NCBI GenBank assembly: GCA_036023115.1
Contig: JAYKKT010000061.1
Coordinates: forward strand, 13,971,001-14,035,000
Length of the DNA: 64,000 nt
Direction: 5' to 3'
Origin: Brasenia schreberi
Lineage: Eukaryota > Streptophyta > Magnoliopsida > Nymphaeales > Cabombaceae
Shown here: positions 28,201-40,200 of the stretch, piece after piece
Layout of the letters: the number at the start of each line of letters is the position of its first letter
Position numbering within the stretch: position 1 is the stretch's first letter
Position numbers and translations under genes: made by a program
The notes under the pieces: model-generated
The model's database searches: none
Told to the model about the DNA's origin: nothing
Seen by the model: the letters and a program-made list of their open reading frames with translations, nothing else

Positions 28201-31200
28201 CAGTAGTTCTGCCGAGATTCAATGGAAGTGAAGAATTACAAGAAGAAAATTCACTTGCAGAGATAGATCAAATCCCAGGAGACAGCAGAATACACGTATA
28301 TAGAAAGGGGGAGAGAAATATTTTTATGAATAGACAAACCGAGATGATGAATCAAGGGAGAGGAATAGTATCTGATTCAGATGACAGTATAAAAGACTCA
28401 CAGAATGAGGATGTAGATGACTCAGATGTTCCCATAGCAATCAGAAAAGGAAAGAGATCATGTCGTAAGTATCCAATTTCTCAATTCATATCTTATGATC
28501 GATTATCAGAAGGTTACCATAATTTTGTGTTAAAGGCTGAGATGTATCAAATTCCCAAAAATTACTTTGAAGCATCTAAAGACAAGCAGTGGGTTGAAGC
28601 TATGAAGTCTGAAATCCAAGCATTAGAAAAGAATCAAACGTGGGAACTCAGTGACCTACCCGAAGGCAGGAAAGCAGTCTCATGCAAGTGGGTGTATACA
28701 ATCAAATACAAAGCAGATGGTTCGTTAGAAAGGTACAAGGCAAGACTAGTTGCACGTGGATATAGTCAAGCATATGGAATTGATTATGAGGAGACATTTG
28801 CACCAATAGCTAAACTCGCATCTATACGAGTTATCATCAGCATTGCAGCTCAAAGAAACTGGGTAATGTGGCAACTAGATGTAAAGAATGCGTTTCTACG
28901 GGGAGAACTTAAAGAGGAAGTTTATATGGAATTACCACCGGGATATCCAAATCCAACAAAACAGGTATGTAGATTGAGAAAGGCTATCTATGGATTAAAA
29001 CAATCTCCAAGAGCTTGGTTTGAGACATTCAACGAAGTATTATTGACTTGGCTTATCAAAAGAGTGTAAGTGATCATACATTATTCTTTAAGAAGGGGGA
29101 AAAGTTAACTTTATTATTAGTATATGTGGATGATATTATTGTAACAGGTGATGACATTGAAGAAATTCAAAAATTAAAGAAGGACCTTCATCGGTTATTT
29201 GACATTAAAGATCTTAGAAGATTACATTATTTTTTGGGTATTGAAGTAGCCTACTCTGGAAATGATATCTTTCTAAATCAAAGAAAATATATGTTGGATC
29301 TTTTACAGAAAGTCAAGATGGAAAACTGTAGACCTACATATAGTGAATCACAAATTAAAGCTAGAAGATGGAGGTGAAAGAGTAGATGTGACCAAATATC
29401 AGCAATTGGTTAAAAAATTAATATATTTGACCATCACATGGCCAGATATAGCATATATAGTAAGTAGATTTATGCAATCTCCATCTAAGCATCATATGGA
29501 TGCTGTGTTTCACATATTAAGATATCTGAAGACAACTCCAGGACATAAAATCAATTACAAATCTAATGGTCACACTAATATTGAAATTTATACAGATGTT
29601 GATTGGACAAGTTTAGCAGAGGATAGGAAGTCGACCACAGGATATATAACACTGATTGGCGGTAACATAGTTTCATGGAAAAGTAAGAAAAAATCGGTTG
29701 TAGCTAGATCGATAACTGAGGCAGAATATAGAGCAATAGCTTCAGGCGTATGTGAGGGAAAATGGCTGAGATCTTTACTGATGGAAATGGACTTATTTAC
29801 TGAAAAACCTATACCTATACTTTATGACAATAAAGCAGCAATATAGATAGCCTCAAATCCTGTGTACCATGAAAGAACAAAACATATTGAGATAGATTGC
29901 CATTTTATTCGTGATAGTGTTCTTATAAAGGAATTTCAATTAGAACATGTGCAATCAGGACATCAATGTGCAGACATGTTGACTAAAGCAGTTACTAGAG
30001 ATCTACTTTAGAGATTATGTGGCAAGTTGGGTATAACTTTTATCTTTCACCCAACTTGAGGGGGAGTGTTAGTTATGTTTGTTAATGTGTTTTATTGATG
30101 ATTAACTGCCAAACACTCAAAACCATAAAACATGTCATGTCTAATTGCTAATCTATAATATTTACCTTTTAACTTTAATGATATCTTTTTATCACAAAGA
30201 ATACCTGATGCTCGTCTCCATTTTAACCAACTAGCATTAATTATATGCATAACATCTCCATCAATTCTTCCATCACTCCGAAAAATTGACCCTAGATATT
30301 CAAAACTTTCCTTTTGGGGGATGTAATGTGTGTCAATTTTAATTTCTATGTTCTCTGAATTAACCAAATGATCAAACTTACATTCCATATATTTTGTCTT
30401 TGTTCTACTAAGTCAGAGGCCTTTGCTTTCTAATGTTTCTTCCATAGTTCCAATTTTCTATTAACTTTTTCCTTAGACTCCTCCACTAATACAATGTCAT
30501 CTGCAAATAACATACACCAAGGTACTTCATCTTGAATATCTGCAAATAACATACACCACTAACACATCCTCGTATGTGATGCATCTAACATAATTAAGAT
30601 CTTTAGTTTTATTATCTCTATCCCTAGCTATCCTAAAAGTATCTCTTTTACCCTCTTTTGAGTTGAGTTTTTTTTATATAAATCCTTCCAAATTTTAGCT
30701 TTTGTTTCATTGATGACCTTTTTCGCTTCCTTATAATCCCCTATCCACATATCACAAGGTGTACTAACATAATTCCAAATATCTCCTTGAAGGACTTTCT
30801 GTTTAAATATATCTTCTTTCTCGCTTTTGAGGTTCCACCATTTAGTCTGAATAACTCAATTCACTCTTTTTTTCTTTGTCTATTTTTTTTATTTATAAAT
30901 CTATAACTAAAATCTATGTTAGGTGGTTAAGCTTTCTCGTGGAATTACCTTGCATTCTTTCCAACATGCTCTGTCTTTTTTTCTATAAATAAAATAATCA
31001 ATTTGTGTTTGTGGTAAGCCACTCTTATAAGTAATTAATTGTTTATCTCATTTTCTGAAGATTGTATTGACTATAAAAGAGATCAAATGCATGGCAAAAT
31101 TTAAAATCTCCCTACCTTCCTCATTTATATCCCCAAAACCAAAGTTTTCATGAATACCTTGATATCCTAATGCCTCTTTACCGACATGTCCATTTAAGTC

Positions 31201-34200
31201 TCCTCCTAAACAAATATCTCCGTTTGTGGAATCCTTTGAATCACCTTATGTAACTCTTCCAAAAAAGTTGTCTTTATACTATCTTCTAGTCCTACTTGGG
31301 GTGCGTAATCACAAACTATGTTCAAAACCTCTGCTCTTAACACTAATTTTAACGTCATGATTCAGTCACCATATTGTTGTATGTCTACTACACTATCCTT
31401 TAAATCTTTATTTATGATAATACCAACTCCATTTTGAGCCTTTTCTTTACCTAAGTACCATAATTTAAAACTATCCTCTATCTCTTTTGCTTTTTCGCCA
31501 ACCCACTTTGTCTATTATAAACATAGAATATGAATCTTTCTCCAAAACATAGTATCTACCACCTCCATTAGCTTATCGGATAATGTTCTGATATTCCAAG
31601 AACCAATACAAATTTTATTATCTAGGACTAGCTTCCTTACCCCCTGCATCCGTCCATATTGAAAATGCGGAGACCCTCTTTGTAAATTATCTTTTAAATA
31701 TTTATTCATGATAATACCAACTCCGTTTCGAGCCTTTTCCATTCCTAAGTACCATAATTTAAAACCAATATCCTTAATCTCATTTGCTTTTTCTCCAACC
31801 CACTTTGTCTCTTGTAAACGTAGGATATGAATCTTTCTCCGAATCATAGTATGTACTACCTCCATTAGCTTACTAAACAATATTCCGATATTAAAAGAAC
31901 GAATAATAATCTTATTATCTAGGACTGGCTTCTTTACTCCCGCATCTGTCCATAATGAAAGTACGGAGTCCCTCTCTGTAATTTATTCATTACTTTCGGG
32001 CAACAATATAGCGGGACTAACTTCTTTGCCCACACCCATCCATGATGTGGGAACCTTCTGTGTAAGTTTTACGCTGACTGTTGGAAGCCTATTGCAACCC
32101 TCCTCCTTTATCCAGGCTTGGGACTGGCCATGCAAGGGTGATCCCTTACATTGCAGACTTGTCGTATCCCACACAAATTGACAAATATTGTTGTTGTTGG
32201 TGAGCACCCCACCATTGAAATCCTAGCTCTCTCACTTCAATCGTGATTCATTGTTCACCTATTTAAATCGGATTCAGTCTTTTTAGGCTCAATCCAATCA
32301 AGTTCAGGCCGAGGCGGCTCATCTCAACTTTGTCCAACCCACCCAAGTCCTGATTTGGTCCGAAGCCTGGGAGCCAAACCCAAACCCTGTTAGAACATAA
32401 CCCCTTTTACTGCATCCAATGGAACCACACCCAGTCAACCGTTTGACCTGTTGGCTAAACTGGACTTCCTTTGATTGAGTCAAACTGAAGCCTATCGTGC
32501 CATATATTGTCAGAAAGCTTGTTTTGAACCCATTCTGCTGTACCATTTTTCATGTTAGGTTCTTCTCCAATCACCTGCAACACCTTGATCTTCATGTGGC
32601 CTGTGTAAGTTGACCTTGGTCATATTGGTTTTGAAGGCAATTCTGTAGGGACTAACCACATCACTAGTCACAAAAGGTTTCTTAGAAAATTCCCAAATAG
32701 GTATCAGGGAAGTTCCTTTTTCTTTTTTTTCTTTTTTTGATGTATGCATGGTATATGAGATTATTGGCTTTCAAATTCACAGATGAAGGTATTGCCATAA
32801 TATTGGTCTTCATGAACTAACATACTCAATTTGTGCATGATATGGACAAAAAGTGGGAATGGAAAACGTACAGTGGAAATTTACTTTGTGACCCTCACTT
32901 GGCAAATAAGAGGTGATGGGGTCGAACAATATTGCCCTTTGAGATTAACTTTGCAAATGAGATTTACTCTGTGAAGCAAGAAAAATAAAATTTTCAAATG
33001 CTTATATTTAGCTTATATTAACTTTGAGATATTGTTTAAGCTTAATCCAAGCTGAACTAGTTCTAAAATCCATCTGTATTTAATGCACGTGTTTCCCTGC
33101 CTGTCTGTTTTTGCCTCTTCAATGTGATGATTTTAGTTGGAGCAAATGAACAAAATTGTGTCTGCGAAAAATGTTACTTTAAATTTCTGATGCAGTTGTC
33201 TAGAAGGGACGTTGATCTTCAAAGTCAGCAGACATGGTTCTGGGTACTTCATTGGTTGTGATCAGCATCCTAGATGCTCGTAAGTTTCCACAATAACGTT
33301 CAGTTTCTTTTATTTTTCTGATGATTTAGCATGTGAAAACTATTATTCTTAAGATCTTTTCTCTTTTTCAAATGTCTTGTGTGTTTGTGTGCATGTGTGT
33401 GTTTCTTTGTCAGCCTAGTTGGTTGTTTTGCAACTTTTTTCTTTGATTGACCTGTCTGATTACTTACTTTGTACTTCCTGACAGCTTAGAATATTTGATT
33501 GCAATCCTTGAATGAGAAAGGAACAGAGAAATAGTCATAAAGTTATTAGTGCTTGTTGGAAGGAAACGACATATTATGATCTTGCTCATCTGGTTAACTA
33601 AAGATTTCAAAGATATGCATAATGTGAAATATCTGTGGCCTTATCACTAGCCAGACCCTTAGAGCTTCTTACATGGAGATGTACTCTCTAGCAGGCACGT
33701 TTGACAAAGTTGCGCATGTTATCAAGGGCAAGTTATTGTGAAGGTTTCTTTAGATTTTGGAAGCCTTCATTTGCCCCTTGAAAACCTTTGTATTTGTGCT
33801 ATTTTATTTTTATGAATGGTTTCTAAAGGTAAGGCCTAGTTCCATCATTGATTTTTTGAGCAACTCGCGTCTCTCAGTTGATTCATACATTCAGCCTCAT
33901 CATTTTTGTTGATGAGGCTGTTTTGTGAAAATATTTGCTGAACTCAACACCGTCATTTCCTTGATGACTGATGGGAAAGGAAAATACATTTCTCAATCTT
34001 TTACTATTAAAAACTGTCTTATCCTACTGTTATTTTAGTGACCTCCATACATTCCACTGCTGTTCTCCCATTTCTGTCTGTCCTGTTTCAGTTTTCAAAT
34101 TCTGCTCCATGCTACATACAAGTTTACTGTGAACAAACTCCGCTGTTATGAGTGGATGATAGTTGGAGAGTGTGATGTTTTGTGTTTGCTTTTTTTTTTT

Positions 34201-37200
34201 GTCAGCAAGTTGAAGCTGGATTGGTCACTGAATGTTGACAATTTAGGGGTCTTACTTCCGTAGACCCTTTTCATATGGGGATTGCTTCCCTACTATACTA
34301 TCAAGGCTACATGATCTGTGTTAGAAGGTGTCATGTAATCATGTCAACGTGTCTTGTATTTTTCCCTTTTGTTTTCCTTCTATTTTTTCTTTCTTGTATT
34401 AAGGCAGGCCAGGAATGCCACAACGGGTAGGAAATCTAGCCGTCCCAATGGGTAGTCCTAGCTTTTGCGTCCTTGTGTTGGCCACTTACTAGCTCTTGTA
34501 AATGCCTATAAATAAGGCTAATCTTCCCTTATAAAGTTATGTGAGTGAATTCAGAATTCTTTTCCACCCATGTTTCTGCTTCTTATTTTGAGTTAGTTTT
34601 GGCCTTGTAAAGACTCAAATTTAGAGTGTTGATATTGAAGAAATCCAAGGAGACATAGTCACTAGTGTTAGTGAGTGATTCATGCAAGTTGCGGAGGGGG
34701 AAGATTACATGGTATTAGGGAAAGGACTCTGATTTGAAGCATCTCCTGCCACTGTAATGTAAGCATGAGCTGCTGTTCTTTGGTTTTAGAAGCTGCGACT
34801 ATTTTAGGCTGTTTCTTGTTGATTAAGAAGCAGATGTTGTGCTGTTAACTACACTGTTATCACATCTAAAAGCCTCCTATTCATAACCTTGCCATTGCTG
34901 CCCTTTTACATGGTATTAGGGAAAGAACTCTGATTTGAAGCATCTCCTGCCACTGTAATGTAAGCGTGAGCTGCTGTTCTTTGGTTTTAAAAGCTGCGAC
35001 TATTTTAGGCTGTGTCTTGTTGATTAAGAAGCATATGTTGTGCTGGTAACTGCACTGTTATGACATCTGAAAGCCTCCTATTCATAACCTTGCCATTGCT
35101 GCCCTTTGGGGTTTACTATTGCTATTGCATGCCAAGTGTTCGACAGAATTGTTGAATTGTGTTGTTGCTGATGACATATATGCTGGTCATTGTACCTTTG
35201 ATCCATTCTGCCTTTGTGAACAATGTTTGGAGCTCCTTGATCATGGCCCTAACGATGGATGACAAAATGGAGGCTAACATGTATGTTGTTGCCAATACAA
35301 ATTATAATATACAAACAACAACTACAACTAAGCCTTTTCCCATACTAGACGGGGTCGGCTAAATACAAATTATAATATATGGGCCCAAAATGTGCAGTAT
35401 GCTAAATATTTATGGGATTAAGTGGATTGTGCTATCATCAGAGCTACTCTAGAATGAAGATGCCAAAGCTGAGGAGTTCGACAAGAAAAGAAAAGATTGG
35501 GAGAAGAATAATTGGTTGATGCAATGGATCATTTCAAATTGCATTGATGATAAAACAAAAGAAATCATCAATAATATGAAATGTACTAAAGAAGTTTGAG
35601 ACTTACCAAAAGAATCTAGAGTTCAAGATGATATGGTTGACCGCTTCATTCTAAGAGCAGCTTATTAATTTGAAACAAGGACATAAGAATATACCAGAAT
35701 ATCATGGTGAGTTTACTAGCATTTGGAATCAACTTCGTACCACAAACTAGACATGGCAGCTTCGAAATCAGCCTAGTGGTTCAAACCAGAACCACACCAC
35801 TGGCCAAATCGGCACCGAAATCATAAGTGGTTCAGTCACAGTTTATAGCAACTTGAAATTAGTTCAGAATTGGAACCGGAACCGGCGGTTCCAAACGGCC
35901 ACTAAATAGGTCATATATATTAACATATATTGAGGTTAGTGGGGAGTTCAACTCAAAGAGCGTGCATTTTCCCTCTTTTAAAAAAATTGGAACGGTTTTG
36001 AGGTAGTTTTGAAATTGTATCCAAAACTGTCTTGAAACAGGCTGTTCCGAAATCATCCTTGGATCAGTTCGGTTCTAGTTTCAGGTTCCAAGCAAGCCAT
36101 AATTGGACATGGAAATGCTGACTGGTTTGTCTATGGCCAAGTCAAGAATGGTAGAGTGAAGAGCTAGCAAGGATGTCGTGTGAGCAACATCCTAACTGGC
36201 GCCAACATAAGAATCTAATGACTCTCAGAATTTAGAAGTGATGGGAATATCAAGAATGAAAATCTTGTCAAGAAAGACACGACAAGAGAACAAAACAAAG
36301 AATTCATATGCTACCACTATAGAAAGTATGAACACATAAGTGAGTGCCTCTAGTTGAAGGAAAAAAGAGTTCCTATGGTAGTTGGAGAAGGTAACCAAAT
36401 TCCTACTTCGTTATAAAAGAGAAAGCAACTTGAGGAGAAGGTTTTCCGTTTTCATTCTATCTACCTCTACTTCTTCCCAAGGAAAACAATCTTGGGTCCT
36501 TAGTATTTTAGTGATTGATTTCATGACTTGTGATTAAACTATTTTGACCGAGTGCACCAACAAGGTTTTTAACAAATGTGTTCTCACCGTAGATTGGGAA
36601 CATATTAAGTGTTAAAAAATCTGAAACTCCAAAACAATCTTTTTGTGTTTCAAAAGTTAGTGTTGTTCTAAAACTTTGCCTAAATCTTTTTTTGGTCTAT
36701 TCAATTTTGGACTATGGATGTGTTGTTCCCTAAACCCACATGATACATGATTGCCTATCTCGGTAGGTTATTGTGTGAGGCCATAGAGAGGGAGGACTCG
36801 ACAACCTACATCGTGGATAGCTTACAAGTTTCAGGTTTTATCGGATGTAATACTTCTAAAAATGACTTACTTTTGTGGTATAGAAGATTAGGTCAACTTG
36901 ATATTCAAGAACTTTGTAACTATGCTTCATGTTGATAAAGTAGAAAGATTTTTCTTATGAAGATTGTATTATAGGCAAAATGAAACATTTAACGTTTCTT
37001 GAAAGTCCTTCTATACCTCTAAACCTGAGTTAGTGTACTCCAATGTTTGGGCCAGCTGTAGTTCTTTCAAAAGGAGTATTTGCGTACTATCTTAGTTTTG
37101 GTTATGATTTTGCTATGACATACTTAGATATATCTCATGAAGAGGAAGTATGATGAAAAGTCTTTGAAATGTTTGACTTTTCACAAGTTGGTTAAAAATC

Positions 37201-40200
37201 AATTTGATTCAGAAAATTTGTGTATGATCTAAGGGGGAAATTTATGTACAAAATTTCAAAAATTATGGAGATGTACATGGTACTGGGCATGAGACTTCTT
37301 GTGTGTAAGCCTACAACAAAATGGTTTAGCTGAAAGAAAGTACAAATACATTACCATCAAAACATTGCTTATTTCAAGTTGTGTCTCTAAGAACTTGTGG
37401 GGTAAAGTTCTTACTTTGTCTGTTTGATTGACATAATGCCATCAAAGGTCTAAGCGACGTTTCTCTTGTTCAAAAGTTATTCAAAATTCCCCTCACCCCC
37501 AAATAACAAAATTTTAGGAGTTTTGGTTGTAGATGCTTTGGCTTAACTTTCTGCACCTTCTATACTATGTGTTTTTCTTAGACATGTATTGAGAAGAAAG
37601 GATACAGGTGCTATGATCGCAAGAATTGACAAACTTTGTGTCAAAAGATGTGAGTGATGATCACAAACAATAATCCCTTATGAAAGATATCTTAGGTAAT
37701 AAATGCCTTGATGAATTTTTAAGCTTTAGACAGGTATGGTCAACTTAGAGGGAGTTCCTAAACGAATATTCGAGTGATGATCATAATTGAATCCTTGAGG
37801 AGGAGGGTTGTGAATCACCTGCAGAAGCATTCATCCAAGAAAGGCATAATATAACACCATTCAATAAGTATTATGTTGGGAGAAAACCCGTTTTCAAAGC
37901 CCAGTTCATTACCAAACCATTCCTAAATCTAATAAGAAACCTATGCCACCCTTTATATTTGTCTCCTATGATACCTTTGGGGCTCATAGAGCTCTCCTAG
38001 TGGCTATATCTTCCCACTGTAAACCCAAGAACTACTTCCAAGCTAAAAATTCTGGAGACTGATCAGAGCAATGCAAGAAGAATTAGAAGCCCTAGAAAAA
38101 ACCAACACATTGCTAATAGTACCTAAACCTAAAGACAAGAAGATTGTGAGTTATAAGTGATTGTATAAAATTAAAACCAAGTGTGATGGGTCACTAATAG
38201 GTATAAGGCTATACTTATGGACAAGGGTACACTTATGGGTTTGACTATTAAAAAACATTTGCTGCTGTAGCCAAAATGACCATTGTTCATACAGTCATTC
38301 CTATATGCTGCTGCTAGTGTTAGCGACTGATTCATGTAAGTTATTGAGGTGGAAGATTGCAGATCTGCTTATAGTAGATTTGAGCAAGATGGTGGCACTT
38401 TTCCTGCATTTGGAAAGCAGGCATTGGTGGTGTATTGATTTTTACGGTAGTTCCAGATACAAATGTTAAATACTTGAACAAAATGAAAGATGAAATGGTC
38501 CAGCAGAACATGGCAACGATCATAACTTCTTTTGGCATAGAAGGATGAAGGCCTAACTGATCTTACATAATATTTTCTCTTAATCTAACCAAGTGTCTGA
38601 TAATGACAGAAGCTGAGTGGAAGAGAATAGGGAAACCACCTTATGAAACACATCCCTTAAAGTGTAGGTTGCAGAGACTACCCTTGGTTTCGGCTATTTC
38701 ATCTGACAAGATATGTATAAGCAGCTACCAGCTAAATGATGTTATTCTTGACATTATTTCGCTTTACCATAGACAAAAGCCCGGCAAGGACTTCATCCCG
38801 CAACACTATATCTTGACTTGTTTCTGGCAAATACACCATACCTGGATCCATGAATGTTCTGTGAAGAGAACTGAGCCTATCACCAGCATAACTTTGGTGG
38901 ACTGGGACAATATCAGGTATTCTAGTTTCAACACTTAATCAGCTGATGTCAGCGAGATGTAAATTAGCAATATGGCCAATGACAAAGGAGAAACAACCAT
39001 CTTCGTTTTGAAGATGGCTCTTGTGAACTTTTTTCTTGTGCCTTTCCTTGTACCTTTTATCAGAGTCATAGAAAGTATGACTGAAGCGGAAAGGATGAAT
39101 TGTTAGAGGAAATAATAGCTTTTGGAACTTTCCCTTTTATGAAATGTCCTAAACCGTGTTAAGTTAAAGCTTCTGTTTAGTGCTTTCATGTGGTATTTGA
39201 TAATAAGTTGGTTCCCACTGATCCAAGGGTCATTCTAGATGATCAAATGGAATTTCCTTTCCTAGTAATAGAAGTCTCTCCATGTGGAGGTGGATGGAGT
39301 GAAAAAGATTTTGTTTAATTCCAGTCTGTTTCATGTTAGTCTGTACAGTTCTGTGCATAAAATGTAAAGTAGAAAATTACTATATGTTGTCCTGTGGGTT
39401 CGTTTTTACTTGTGTATTGAACCTTGTCATGCACATATTGGTTATAACTAAAAAATCGCATACTGCAATTAGCTGCAAATATGTATCGGTTTGGATATGT
39501 TTCATGCTGGATGAATATCCTCTACAGGTACATTGCTAAAACCGTTATCAGTGATGGTGATGATGATGATGATGATGAGACCTCTTACAAACCAGCCTCG
39601 TGTTTCCAGCCAAAGTTAATAGGCTTTCATCCTACCTCTAAAGAAAAGGTTCTTTTTGTGTGTTGACTTTGATACCTCTTTTGCAGGAATTTGTATCATT
39701 ACTTCTCTTTCTCATTTCTCATTCTTTCATGGTATTTTTGTATGCTTTTCTTCTTTCTTCTGCAGGTTTTATTGAAAAATGGACCTTATGGATATTATGT
39801 TCAACTTGGAGAGGACAAAAAAGGTTATTCACCAAAAAGAACTAGTCTTGCACAGGTGTGGTGTTTTTTTTCCTGTACTGTCTTGTGCAGTTTCTGTTGA
39901 GATTAATCTTTCTTTAGTAGAAAGGAAAGATTCAAACACATAAAGGATATCCCATCGAAGAAGATGACACAAGGAGCATCCATCACTTTATTCCTTATTC
40001 CTTCCTAGGGTTTCTAATTTATTTGTAAAATTTACATATAAGGTTTTATGACTTTAAAGACTGGTATGCCCTTACACTCCTACATAATCAAAGGTATAAA
40101 CTAAAAACAAATATAGGAACATATCTCAACACATGTATTTCTCAATACCACATCTGTCAACACTCTCCCTCAAGTTGGGAGGAAGATATTGATGACTCCC

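Larger units (their letters stand above)
24831..30095 (+). mobile_element. Nearly full-length Copia retrotransposon, 3' LTR cut to 29 bp
   Basis: 5' LTR 24831 to about 25130, primer site tggtatcagagcc. Gag from 25811, zinc knuckle [14 protein letters not shown] (26603-26646), protease DSGATDHM (26933-26956), integrase (27320-28190; CDVC, DVWGP, IDDYSR), reverse transcriptase (28560-29380; [11 protein letters not shown]), RNase H (29560-30010; [20 protein letters not shown]). About ten in-frame stops or frameshifts. Integrase has SNNGGE where SDNGGE is usual, so a catalytic Asp is lost. Polypurine tract gaggggga at 30058-30065, then only 29 bases of the 3' LTR before LINE sequence begins. Confidence 0.93.
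34319..38361 (+). mobile_element. Degenerate Copia with 6-bp target duplication
   Basis: Complete 5' LTR 34319-34709 (TG...CA) with a tataaata box near 34503. Primer site tggtattagg at 34710. Decayed Gag with a zinc-knuckle remnant (about 36300-36360), protease-integrase remnants (36747-37650) and RT remnants (37980-38300). The 3' LTR is reduced to its last 50 bases or so (agtgttagcgactgattcat to gattgca). Flanks gatctg at 34313-34318 and 38362-38367 are identical. Internal sequence is heavily decayed. Confidence 0.82.
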
